A stretch of DNA of 64,000 nucleotides from Pseudoxanthomonas suwonensis 11-1. Lineage in GTDB: Bacteria; Pseudomonadota; Gammaproteobacteria; Xanthomonadales; Xanthomonadaceae. Shown here in pieces: positions 26,995 through 35,571 of this stretch. The DNA lies in contig NC_014924.1 of the NCBI RefSeq assembly GCF_000185965.1, positions 1,736,001 through 1,800,000 on the forward strand, written 5' to 3'. The notes beneath the pieces were generated by a model. The model saw nothing but the letters and a program-made list of their open reading frames with translations, made no database searches and had not been told where the DNA came from. Position 1 is the stretch's first letter; each line of letters starts with the position of its first letter. Both the position numbers and the translations under genes were made by a program.

Positions 26995-28080
26995 ATGCCA
27001 GACCACGGAACCGTTCCCGCGCCCCGCAAGGGGCAGCCCGATGCCAAGCTTCCGCGGGAAGAGTTCGAACGGCGCTACCGGCTGGCCTTCATCGACCCGG
27101 CCTTCGACGGCCAGCGCGAGGCCATCGACCGGCTCGCCGCGATCGCCTGGGAGGCTTACCAGGAAGGTCGCAAGGCCCCGCGCACGCACAAGGCCGGCCC
27201 CGGATTCGCCGATCCGGACTACGACCTGTCCGACGAATGGCGTGCCGCACGCGATGCCATCCGCGCCGCCGAACAGCGCCAGCGCGATCCCGCCGCGCCC
27301 GACCGCCTGCTGCTGGTCTGCGCCTCGCCGCGCAGCGAGCACACCTGCCCCGGCGAGATGTCCAAGACCTGGCGCCTGCTGGAGGCCGCGCACGAGGCGG
27401 CCACCGCCGCCGGCGCCACCTGCGACGTACTGGAGCTCAACCGCACCACCTCCGAGTACGGCCGCAAGATCCATCCCTGCAAGGGTTGCGTCTCCACCGC
27501 CATGCCGCTGTGCCACTGGCCGTGCTCGTGCTACCCCAACCACGGCCTGGGCCAGCACCACGACTGGATGAACGGGATCTACCCGCGCTGGGCCGAAGCC
27601 CACGGGGTGATGATCGTGACCCCGGTGCACTGGAACAGCCCGACCTCGCCGCTGAAGCTGATGATGGACCGCCTGGTCTGCGCCGACGGCGGCAATCCCG
27701 ATCCCACCTCGACCTCGGGCAAGGACGCCGGACGCGCCAAGGCGATCGAGCTGGCCGGCTGGGTCTATCCGCAGCACCTGGCCGGACGCGCGTTCTCGGT
27801 GGTGGTGCATGGCGATGCCGAGGGCACCCGGGGCGTGCGCCACATCCTGGCCGACTGGCTGCGCGGCATGGGCCTGGTTGATGCCGGCGCCCCCTCGCAG
27901 GTGGACCGCTACGTCGGCTACTACGAGCCCTACGCCACCAGCCACCAGGCGCTGGACGGCGACCACGCCCTGCTGGAGGAAACCCGCAACGCCGCCCGCG
28001 CCCTGGTCGAGCGCGTGCGCCAGCTGCGCGCGGGCCAGCACGAGGCCGGCAGCAACCTGGAAATGCCGCGCCAGAAGTAG
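26995..28080 (+). CDS. Flavodoxin-fold NAD(P)H-dependent oxidoreductase with Cys cluster
   Basis: A 361-residue protein. Residues about 100-290 form an FMN-reductase/flavodoxin-like domain: LLLVCASPRSEHTCPG (phosphate loop), NRTTSEYGRKIHPCKGC, VMIVTPVHWNSPTSPLKLMMDR and AFSVVVHGDAEG. Between them is PCKGCVSTAMPLCHWPCSC, a compact cysteine cluster like that of iron-sulfur flavoproteins, so an Fe-S centre is possible. The N-terminal 90 residues are a helical extension. It may reduce quinones or nitro compounds; the partner is unknown. Confidence 0.8.
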   Translation: MPDHGTVPAPRKGQPDAKLPREEFERRYRLAFIDPAFDGQREAIDRLAAIAWEAYQEGRKAPRTHKAGPGFADPDYDLSDEWRAARDAIRAAEQRQRDPAAPDRLLLVCASPRSEHTCPGEMSKTWRLLEAAHEAATAAGATCDVLELNRTTSEYGRKIHPCKGCVSTAMPLCHWPCSCYPNHGLGQHHDWMNGIYPRWAEAHGVMIVTPVHWNSPTSPLKLMMDRLVCADGGNPDPTSTSGKDAGRAKAIELAGWVYPQHLAGRAFSVVVHGDAEGTRGVRHILADWLRGMGLVDAGAPSQVDRYVGYYEPYATSHQALDGDHALLEETRNAARALVERVRQLRAGQHEAGSNLEMPRQK

Positions 28081-28113
28081 CTCCGCGCCAGGCCGCTACG
28101 CGGTGCGCGGGCA

Positions 28114-28602
28114 CTACTCCTGCAGCAGCCCATGGCGACGGTGCCATTGCTCCAGCGATTCATTCGGGAATCCCTCCAGCTGCACGTCGTCCGGCCCGTT
28201 CGGCACCAGCACCCAGTTGGCCTTCGAGCCCAGCAGCATGTGCACCCGCTCCGGCGGCTGCGGCAGCGGCGTGTCGATGGCCGAGGCATGCGGGTGCACC
28301 AGGTCCGGCCACTCCGGACTGAACAGCCACAGCGCGCTGCCGCAGTCGGTGCAGAAATGCCGCCGCGCCGAGCTTATGCGGCAGCCACCATCGTCCTCGC
28401 GGATCTTCGCCTGGTACACGCCCAGGTGCTCGCGCCCCTCCACCTCGAGCGTGTCGGCGCGGGCGCCGAGGTTGATCGCACTGCCGCTGCCGCCGGCGGT
28501 CTTGCGGCAGATCGAGCAGTAGCACTGCAGGAACGGCACCGGCGCATAGGCCTCGCAGCGGAAACGGACATTGCCGCAGTGGCAGGAACCTTCGAGTTGC
28601 AT
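28114..28602 (-). CDS. GFA family zinc-binding protein
   Basis: A 162-residue protein of the glutathione-dependent formaldehyde-activating (GFA) family, a cysteine-rich beta fold binding two zinc ions. All three cysteine motifs are present: CHCGNVRF, CYCSICRK and FCTDCGS. The start MQLEGSCHCG at 28602 puts the first motif in its usual place. Second GFA-like protein in the window (see 16946-17509). Formaldehyde activity is not demonstrated for most members. Confidence 0.88.
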   Translation of the reverse strand: MQLEGSCHCGNVRFRCEAYAPVPFLQCYCSICRKTAGGSGSAINLGARADTLEVEGREHLGVYQAKIREDDGGCRISSARRHFCTDCGSALWLFSPEWPDLVHPHASAIDTPLPQPPERVHMLLGSKANWVLVPNGPDDVQLEGFPNESLEQWHRRHGLLQE

Positions 28603-28691
28603 GGCATCGCCTCCCTCGGGAACCGTTCGCACCCTGCCGGCGCCTGCGCGAAGCCGGCGTCAGCACGGCTGCAGGGTTTACCGGTGCGGCG

Positions 28692-30332
28692 CTAGGCGAA
28701 GCGGCGCCGGCCCCGGGCCACCTTCATGTGGTGGGTGCCGGCCAGCGCGGTGGTGCGGCGCTTGATGTCCTGCATGAACACCCATTGCCCGGTCACCTGC
28801 GCGGCCCTGACCTCGATCATCATGTAGCCGCGCTGGCTGGTATCGGCCCAGGCCAGTTCCGGGTTGGCCTTGATGAACGCCTGCGCCACGTCCCGCGGAT
28901 CGGCCGCCAGGTTGCCCTCCATGCCGCGCGAGGTCACCGCCTGTCCGGCGAACTCCACGCCTGCAGGCCGGCCGTCCTCCACCAGCGAGTACGCCCAGGC
29001 GTTGTGGCTGTCGCCGGACAGCATCACCAGGTCGGCATCGGCACGCTGCGCCGCCTGCAGCAGGCGCGAGCGCGCCGCCGGATAGCCGTCCCAGCGGTCC
29101 ATCCACATCGGCACCCCCAGCCGCGATGCGTACACGTTCCGGCGGAACGCCTCGCGGGTGCGCTCGCTTGCCTCCGGGCGCAACCAGCCGGGCATCTCCT
29201 CCGGCATCAACGTGCGTCCCATGATCGTCGCCATGCCCACGAGCTGCCACGCAGTCACCCGCGCCTCGCGCTGCATGGTGTCGGCCAGCCAGGCCTCCTG
29301 CTCCCATCCAAGCATGCTTGCCGATGGGTCCTGCCACGTCCCGTCGCGGAACGCCTCCAGCGCCGGGCCCGGGTTGCCGGCGCGATGGGCCTGGTCCAGC
29401 TCCGGATACAGCGGCCGGGTGCGCCCGGTCAGGCGTGATTCGGTCCGGTAGAGCGTGGCCAGGGTGCCGATGCGGTAGGCCTTCCATGGTTCCTCCGAGA
29501 CCGGCATCCACTCGCGGTACGCCTGCACCGCCGCGGCACGGCGGGTGTTCCAGTCGCCCTCGGTCGCCGGCTGGTGGTTCTGCGCGCCCCCCTCCCAGCT
29601 GTCGTTGGTGATCTCGTGGTCGTCCCACAGCGCCACCATGGCCGCGTCCTGGTGCAGCTTCTGCAGGTCCGGATCGGCACGGTAGCAGGCGAAGCGCAGG
29701 CGGTAGTCCAGCAGCGACACCATCTCCCGCTCATGCGCAGGCATGAGGATGCGCCCGGGGATGCGGTCGTGTTCGCGGTAGGAACCGATCCCGTACTCGT
29801 AGATGTAGTCGCCCACGTGCAGCCACAGGTCCAGGTCCTCGCGCTGGGCCGCGTGCGCATAGGCGTTGAACCAGCCATTGGGCAGGTTGGAACAGGAGAA
29901 CACCGCCAGCCCGAAGCGCGCCACCGGGCCATCCGGCAGCGTGCGCATGCGCCCCACGGGGGAACGCGCGCCATCCGGTGCGATGAAGCGGTACCAGTGG
30001 GTGGTGCCCGGCGCCAGGCCGGTGACGGTCAGCTTGGCCGTCCAGTCACGGTAGGCGCCGGTGCGGACCGTGCCGCCCGCGACCACCCGGCTGAACCCAT
30101 GGTCCAGCGCGACCTCGGCCTGCAGCTGCACTTCATCCCCGCCGGCCGCCGGCACGTAGCGCGTCCACAGCAGCATGCTGTCCGCGCCGGGCTCGCCGCT
30201 GGCGACGCTGTGGGTGAACCCCCTGGCGCCCAGCAGCTCGGCCGCCAGCGCCTTTCCGCCCGGCAGCAACAGCGCACCCACGCCGAGGCCGCCCGCCAGC
30301 ACCAGCCGGCGCCGTTCGATATCGATGCCCAT
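28692..30332 (-). CDS. PhoD family alkaline phosphatase / phosphodiesterase
   Basis: A 546-residue PhoD-type metallophosphatase. The N-terminus carries a twin-arginine signal (RRRLVLAGG, about 8-16) matching Tat export of PhoD. Then come FTHSVASGEPGADSMLLWTRY (N-terminal Ig-like domain), VFSCSNLP, the metal-site DLWLHVGDYIYEY, WDDHEITND, MLSGDSHNAWAY and FAGQAVTSRGME. PhoD hydrolyses phosphomonoesters and diesters using Fe/Ca. It is third in an operon after a TonB-dependent receptor (69-bp gap), tying it to an imported or surface phosphoester substrate. Confidence 0.93.
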   Translation of the reverse strand: MGIDIERRRLVLAGGLGVGALLLPGGKALAAELLGARGFTHSVASGEPGADSMLLWTRYVPAAGGDEVQLQAEVALDHGFSRVVAGGTVRTGAYRDWTAKLTVTGLAPGTTHWYRFIAPDGARSPVGRMRTLPDGPVARFGLAVFSCSNLPNGWFNAYAHAAQREDLDLWLHVGDYIYEYGIGSYREHDRIPGRILMPAHEREMVSLLDYRLRFACYRADPDLQKLHQDAAMVALWDDHEITNDSWEGGAQNHQPATEGDWNTRRAAAVQAYREWMPVSEEPWKAYRIGTLATLYRTESRLTGRTRPLYPELDQAHRAGNPGPALEAFRDGTWQDPSASMLGWEQEAWLADTMQREARVTAWQLVGMATIMGRTLMPEEMPGWLRPEASERTREAFRRNVYASRLGVPMWMDRWDGYPAARSRLLQAAQRADADLVMLSGDSHNAWAYSLVEDGRPAGVEFAGQAVTSRGMEGNLAADPRDVAQAFIKANPELAWADTSQRGYMMIEVRAAQVTGQWVFMQDIKRRTTALAGTHHMKVARGRRRFA

Positions 30333-30401
30333 CCCTGCCCCCTTGTCTCTGGTCGTGGCATGGCGGCCCCGCCGGGACGCCATGGCTGCTGTGCCGGTTG
30401 C

Positions 30402-33400
30402 CTAGAAGCGTCCGCGGATGCCGATGTTCCACATCGAGCCGTACCTGTCGTAACGCTGCACACGGCTGCGCACGTTGGAATAGATGACGTCCGGCTCGTC
30501 GAACACGTTGCGGCCGGCCAGCTGCAGGTCGAAGTTCTCCGACAGCTTCCAGTTGACGCTGAGGTTCCACATCTGCCGTGCGGCGCGGTACAGCACGCCG
30601 TTGTTGGCCGTGGTCGGGGTGTTGCTCAGGCCGCTGACGCGGTAGTCGGACTGGTAGTTGCCGTTGACCTGGATATCGAGCCGCCCATACCGGTAGCCGA
30701 GCCCCCAGTTGGCCACTTCTTCGGGCAGGTTGACGCGCTCGCCGTCCGGTCGGATGCGGGTGTAGGAGCCGCGCAGGCTCAGTCCCTTCAGGGCGCCAGG
30801 CAGGAACGCCAGCTGCTGGCTGTACTCCAGGATCAGGCCCTCGTTGGTGCTGGTCCCCGGCACGTTGCGGGCGCTGCGGAACTCGTAGCCGGCGTACTCC
30901 TCCGGGTCGAAGCCCACGTCCTCCGGGTTGACCGTGAACCCGGTGGCCTGCATGTCCTCGATGTCCAGCCGGTAGTACGAAGCACCGAGCACGCCGGCCG
31001 GCTCGAAGTAGTACTGCAGTCCGGCGAAGTACTTGGTCGAGTGCTCCGGCCTGAGCCTGGAGTTGGGCACGGTGACGATCATGGTGTCGTCGTTGATGCT
31101 GACGATGCCGCCGAGGTTGCCGTAGTCCGGGCGCAGGATCGAATCGCTGAAGGCCAGCTGGCCCACCAGGCGCTCGCTGAAGTCGTACTTCACGCCGCCG
31201 CTGAGGAAGAAGTCCTCGTACCGGCCCTTGCGGGTCGAATAGGTCGGCTTGCCATCCACGCAGTGGTACTGGTAGCAGAGCCCCTCCACCGTCGAGGTCG
31301 ACAGCCCGGCCGCCTCGACCTCGCTGGCCGGCCGGATCACGGCCGTGCGCGCCTCGGTTTCAGTCTGCTCGTAACGCAGGCCCAGGTCGAAACGCGCGTC
31401 CCCCCAGCGTGTCTGGCCCTCGACGTAGGCCGCGTTGACCGTCTCGCGCACGCGCTTGTTGTTGTCAAAGACGCGCTTGAGGTTGCCCACGGTGTCGGGC
31501 ACGAACCAGTCCGGATGCGCCTTGTAGATCTCGTACATGGCGTAGTTGTTGTCGGCACGCCAGCCCTGGGAGTCGACGTTGCCGGCATCCAGGTTGAGGA
31601 AGCCGAACTGGTAGTGCTCCGTCCACGGGACCGCGGCGGCCGGATCGCGCTGGGTCAGGTCGCCATTGGGGCCGACGTACTGGTACTGCTGGTAGTGGCT
31701 CTCGTCGGTCTCCCAGTCGTTGGTGCGGGTGCCCAGGCCGGTAAGCAGGGTGAACGGATGGCCGCCGAACTCCAGCTCCTTCTTCACGTCCAGGTTGAGC
31801 CCGGTCTGGCGGTTGCGCGCGTCGGACTCGTTGTTGCGGACGTTGTTGCCGATGTCGTCGTCCAGGTTCCAGTTGGCCGGGTTGCTCCAGTCGCGGCCCG
31901 CGGTCTGCTGCAGGTACCAGGCCTGGGAGCCTTCCGACGCGCGCTCGGCGGTGAAGCCCAGCCGGGTCAGCCAGCTGTCGGTCCGCTGGAAGAAGCCCTC
32001 GCTGCTGTCGCGGAAGTTGAACTCGGAGGTGGAGTAGTTGCCCCGCAGCGCCACGTCCAGGGTCTCGCCCTTGAACTCCAGCTTGGGCGCCAGGGTGATG
32101 GTCGGGGTGGCCGCGTAGCGGTGGGAATACTCGGTACGCAGGCGCGGGCTCGAGCCGCCGGTGCCTACCGGGTTGACCACCAGGTGGGTGGGCGTGGAGT
32201 CCGGCGTGGCGTAGCTGGTCGTGGTGGTGCCCAGGTACAGGTAGGTGTACTGGTTGAAGTACTCCACGTCGTACAACGAGTAGGCGCTGCGCAGCGAGGC
32301 GGTCCACTCGTCGTTGATCCGGAAGTCGGTGCTGAGGTTGGCCGCGGTGCGGCTGGTCATCTTCGGGCCCGGGCGCCACATGAGCCGGTACGGCAGCACG
32401 CGTCCGTCCGCGTAGTAGGCCCAGTCGGTCTGGATGCGCTCCTGCTGCACGTAGTTCGCGTTGTAGCTGGCGTTGAACGCCACGCCGAAGCGCCCGTCCA
32501 TGTACACGTCGGCATAGCCGATCTGGCCGGACGGATAGACCGTGGCGTGCTTGCGATCGTCGGGGAAGTACTGCCGCGAGAAGAACTTCGAGTCCGAGCT
32601 GGCCACCGCGCCAAGCTGGAACACGAAGTCGCGCCTGGTGCGGTCGAAGGCGTACTTGCTGCGCAGGTTGATGTTGCCGGCCGGGGCATCCGCATCCATG
32701 CTCGCTGTGAGCGTATTGTTGAGCTCGATCGACTCGATGCCGGTCACCGACATCTGCTCGAACGAGTTCTGGCGGCCGCTGTTGTTGTTCGACGTGGCCG
32801 TGGCCATGCGGCCGCCATCCAGGGTGAAGGTCGAATACTTCGGGTCCAGGCCGCCGATGCGCACCGCCGTGGCATCGACCTCGGTGTAGTCCAGCGAGAT
32901 GCCCGGCATGGACTTCATGAACTCGCCGACATCGCCCATGGTCAGGGCGCCGTAGGTGTCCGCCGGCACCACGTTCTTGGCGTTCATGGCGGCACGGCGC
33001 TCCATGATCGCGATGTCCTGGCCGGTGAAGCTGCCCACCACGCGCACCGCGTCCAGCTCGGTGGCGTCGCCCGCTCGGGTACCCGTATACGACGGTGCCT
33101 CCAGCGCGATGTCCAGGCTGGCCACCTGTCCCGCCGTGACCGTCGCGGTCCGGGACGCATCGTTGAGGCCGGTATAGCGCACGGTCAGTGTCGCCTGGCC
33201 AGCCGGCACGCCGCTGATCCGGAACAGGCCGCCCTCCTCCGAGTACACGACGATGCCCGTGCCCTGGACCCGGATCTCGGCATTGCGCACGTACTCGCCG
33301 GTGGCAGTGTTGAGGACGCGTCCGCGGATGCCGCCGGTGTCCTGGTTCTGGGCTGGCACGGACGGCGCCTGGGCCGACACGTGCAGGGGCGCGAGCAGGG

Positions 33401-33446
33401 CCAACGCGACGGCGCCGGAGAGCGCCGACTTCCTGAGCTGGTGCAT
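30402..33446 (-). CDS. TonB-dependent outer-membrane receptor
   Basis: A 1014-residue TonB-dependent receptor. Signal peptide about 1-26, a carboxypeptidase-regulatory-like domain (about 38-115, IRGRVLNTATGEYVRNAEIRV), a plug (VVGSFTGQDIAIMERRAAM, FMKSMPGISLDYTEVDATAVRIGG, IESIELNNTLTASMDADAPAG) and a 22-strand barrel ending WNIGIRGRF with terminal Phe. The CarboxypepD-type N-terminus is common in Xanthomonadaceae receptors for organic substrates rather than siderophores. It starts directly after the stop of the secreted propeller-like gene and precedes phoD, so a phosphate-ester ligand is likely. Confidence 0.95.
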   Translation of the reverse strand: MHQLRKSALSGAVALALLAPLHVSAQAPSVPAQNQDTGGIRGRVLNTATGEYVRNAEIRVQGTGIVVYSEEGGLFRISGVPAGQATLTVRYTGLNDASRTATVTAGQVASLDIALEAPSYTGTRAGDATELDAVRVVGSFTGQDIAIMERRAAMNAKNVVPADTYGALTMGDVGEFMKSMPGISLDYTEVDATAVRIGGLDPKYSTFTLDGGRMATATSNNNSGRQNSFEQMSVTGIESIELNNTLTASMDADAPAGNINLRSKYAFDRTRRDFVFQLGAVASSDSKFFSRQYFPDDRKHATVYPSGQIGYADVYMDGRFGVAFNASYNANYVQQERIQTDWAYYADGRVLPYRLMWRPGPKMTSRTAANLSTDFRINDEWTASLRSAYSLYDVEYFNQYTYLYLGTTTTSYATPDSTPTHLVVNPVGTGGSSPRLRTEYSHRYAATPTITLAPKLEFKGETLDVALRGNYSTSEFNFRDSSEGFFQRTDSWLTRLGFTAERASEGSQAWYLQQTAGRDWSNPANWNLDDDIGNNVRNNESDARNRQTGLNLDVKKELEFGGHPFTLLTGLGTRTNDWETDESHYQQYQYVGPNGDLTQRDPAAAVPWTEHYQFGFLNLDAGNVDSQGWRADNNYAMYEIYKAHPDWFVPDTVGNLKRVFDNNKRVRETVNAAYVEGQTRWGDARFDLGLRYEQTETEARTAVIRPASEVEAAGLSTSTVEGLCYQYHCVDGKPTYSTRKGRYEDFFLSGGVKYDFSERLVGQLAFSDSILRPDYGNLGGIVSINDDTMIVTVPNSRLRPEHSTKYFAGLQYYFEPAGVLGASYYRLDIEDMQATGFTVNPEDVGFDPEEYAGYEFRSARNVPGTSTNEGLILEYSQQLAFLPGALKGLSLRGSYTRIRPDGERVNLPEEVANWGLGYRYGRLDIQVNGNYQSDYRVSGLSNTPTTANNGVLYRAARQMWNLSVNWKLSENFDLQLAGRNVFDEPDVIYSNVRSRVQRYDRYGSMWNIGIRGRF

Positions 33447-33447
33447 T

Positions 33448-34644
33448 TCAGTTTCCGGTATGGGAGAGGAAGGAAGCAGATGCGTCCTGCGTGGCAGGCG
33501 CGAACGGCTGTCTGGCATCGCCGGTCCAGCGCATGAGGGTCAGCTCCGCCGCCTGCTTCCCCTCCCGGGCGGAATCGCGCGCCAGGTAGAACAGGCCATG
33601 GCCGATGGGCTGGAAGCCAACGTCCGCCTTCTGGTGCCAGCCGCGGATGCCGGTCGCGGCGTCCGACAGTCCGTCCGCCGCCAGCGGCAGGAGCAGGCCG
33701 CGCGCCTGCCCCTCGCCGCCGGGACCGGGCACGCCGGCAAGCTCACCTGCGCGTGGGACCGCGGAGGCGTCCACCGCGAACAGCGTGTAGTTGGGTAGCC
33801 CGTCCTTGCGCCCGCGGTACGTGCCGAGGAACCAGCGCTGCAGGCCGGGGTCGTAGGCCAAGTTCTGGATCCCGTAGGTGGTGTTGCCGGTGCGCACGAA
33901 GTACTTGCCGTGCGCGGCCGCCGGCCCGCTGTAATGCGGCCGGCGCTCGTCCAGTGGACGGACGTAGCGCGCCCAGTCGCGCACGTCGTACTGCAGCAGG
34001 ACCTGGTGGTCGTTGTCCGGGCGCGCGGTGTCGGAGAACACGCCATAGCCGACGGTCAGATAGTGCGGGCCAGCCGCGTTCCCGAACCGCGGGCCGAAGC
34101 CGACCCCGTCGATACCGGAGGTCCCGTACCGGTGCGGTGGCGGTGCCCCCTCCGGCTCGCCGCTTGCCTGGCCATGCGCATCGGCCACGAAGTCCCGCGC
34201 GACCTCCGGCAGATGGACCGTACCGATGATCCCGCTCGCCAACGCATCGATGCCGACACGGTCGATGCGATCGCCATCGATCACCGCGATGTAGAACGCG
34301 TTGTCCTTCTTGTACTCCAGCGACCCGTAGATGCATCCGTCCGCCGGATTGAAATCCAGGTCGCCAAGGTGTCCCTTCCACCCCTGCAGCGTCCCGACCA
34401 GCTTGCCACTGAAGTCGTACCGCGCCAGCAGGTTGGTGAAGGAGTAGTAGATGTATCCCCCCTGCACATCCACCGCGATGCCCTGCACGTGGCCGGACGC
34501 CCAGGGACCGGCGTGCTGTCCAAGCGGTGGCGGCAGCGGCGCGCCCGGCGCCTCATGCATCGGAAAGCAAAGACCCAGCGCAAGCAGCAAGGAGAACCCG
34601 GTTCGCGTCAGCACAGCTTCGTTGGCCCCATTCCGGAAAAACAA
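33448..34644 (-). CDS. Secreted propeller-like protein in PhoD/TonB receptor operon
   Basis: A 398-residue exported protein of beta-propeller look: repeated strands such as VQGIAVDVQGGYIYYS, GHLGDLDFNPADGCIYGS, TYGIQNLAYDPGLQRWFLGTYRG. Signal segment about 12-35. TTG at 34644 follows GGAGGCGGGG; a GTG at 34614 is an alternative. Its stop touches the TonB receptor start (one base between). Similar proteins often sit with PhoD or receptors of this type, so it may bind the substrate or hydrolyse it (phytase-like propeller is possible). Not assigned to a named family. Confidence 0.65.
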   Translation of the reverse strand: MFFRNGANEAVLTRTGFSLLLALGLCFPMHEAPGAPLPPPLGQHAGPWASGHVQGIAVDVQGGYIYYSFTNLLARYDFSGKLVGTLQGWKGHLGDLDFNPADGCIYGSLEYKKDNAFYIAVIDGDRIDRVGIDALASGIIGTVHLPEVARDFVADAHGQASGEPEGAPPPHRYGTSGIDGVGFGPRFGNAAGPHYLTVGYGVFSDTARPDNDHQVLLQYDVRDWARYVRPLDERRPHYSGPAAAHGKYFVRTGNTTYGIQNLAYDPGLQRWFLGTYRGRKDGLPNYTLFAVDASAVPRAGELAGVPGPGGEGQARGLLLPLAADGLSDAATGIRGWHQKADVGFQPIGHGLFYLARDSAREGKQAAELTLMRWTGDARQPFAPATQDASASFLSHTGN

Positions 34645-35068
34645 TGCAGCGTCCCCGCCTCCATCAGGACTGGCCTTGCGGAGAGCGCGGGAATTCTTTC
34701 AACGAAGCGTTACCGGACCATTACTTCCGCGTGCACGCGGCACGACGTGCGTATGACAGTTGCCGATGCGCTTGCGCGGCCTGCCTGGCCCGCATGACGC
34801 ACCACCGGGTTCGCCCGCGAGTGTGCGGATGTGCACCTGGCCTGCGGACTCATGGAACCGCACGCATAGAGCTGACCGCAGCCACGCCGCGCCCGCGGAC
34901 AGAATTACAGCGCACACCCAGTGCTGGAGAAGCTGCCGGCGCCGATCCGACGCCGCCACCGCACCCTGCACTGGCCCTGCAGGGTTCACGGCCCTGGTCG
35001 GAATGCCCTCCTGCACCACCGCATGCAGCGCGCTAGCATCACGCGTGCATCTGCAATGGAGGAGTGCC
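34645..35068. other. Intergenic region, no gene seen
   Basis: Divergent 424-bp gap between the PhoD-receptor operon and the DUF1801 gene. Both strands hold open frames without recognisable content. It must contain the operon promoter; no clear PHO-box repeat was found by eye. Confidence 0.5.
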
Positions 35069-35461
35069 GTGGCCACCATGCAACCCAAGAGCACCCGCAA
35101 GCCGCCCGAGCCGAGCGACGACCATGCCCCGATCGCGGCGTGGATCAAGAGCACCATGCCAGACCTGCAGCCGATCCTGGCCCACCTCGACGGCCAGATC
35201 CGCAAAGCCCTGCCCGAGGCCAGCTACGCACTGAAATGGAAGAAGGCTTACTACGGCCTGCCCGACAAGGGATGGGTGATCGAGCTGGTGGCCTACGACG
35301 TCTCGGTCAACGTGGTGTTCTTCGCCGGGGCGAAGTTCGACCCGCCTCCGCCGCTGGGCGAAGGCTCGCGCTACGTCAAAGTCAGGTCGCTTGAAGAGGC
35401 CAAAGCCACGACGGTTGCGAGCTGGATCGGGCAGGCCGGCGAGCATCCAGGCTGGAAATAG
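35069..35461 (+). CDS. DUF1801 domain protein
   Basis: A 130-residue protein of the DUF1801 (YdhG-like) fold. The characteristic pattern is ALKWKKAYYGLPDKGWVIELVAYDVSVNVVFFAG, here reported as residues about 55-90, ending with the SRYVKVRSLEEAKATTVASWI helix. The GTG start at 35069 has GGAGGA at 35058-35063. The function of the family is unknown; a role in iron or polyamine homeostasis has been proposed for relatives. It stands alone ahead of the R-M island. Confidence 0.8.
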   Translation: MATMQPKSTRKPPEPSDDHAPIAAWIKSTMPDLQPILAHLDGQIRKALPEASYALKWKKAYYGLPDKGWVIELVAYDVSVNVVFFAGAKFDPPPPLGEGSRYVKVRSLEEAKATTVASWIGQAGEHPGWK

Positions 35462-35571
35462 CTGTTTCCCCTGGACCATTGAAAGGCACCATCAGCTTCA
35501 GTGACGGCTGAAAACCTGGCCATGTGCGGGTTACCCTGGTCACAGATCCAACCGCAGCCGGGGAGGGGCGC

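Noticed and set aside
29574-33536. A 1320-codon open frame on the plus strand
   Set aside because: It is antisense to the PhoD and TonB receptor genes; its translation is compositionally biased (Val/Ala/His/Arg) with no domain, as expected for GC-rich shadow frames.
34699-35205. A 168-residue minus-strand membrane-like protein
   Set aside because: It overlaps the start of the well-supported DUF1801 gene, lacks a ribosome site and matches no family.
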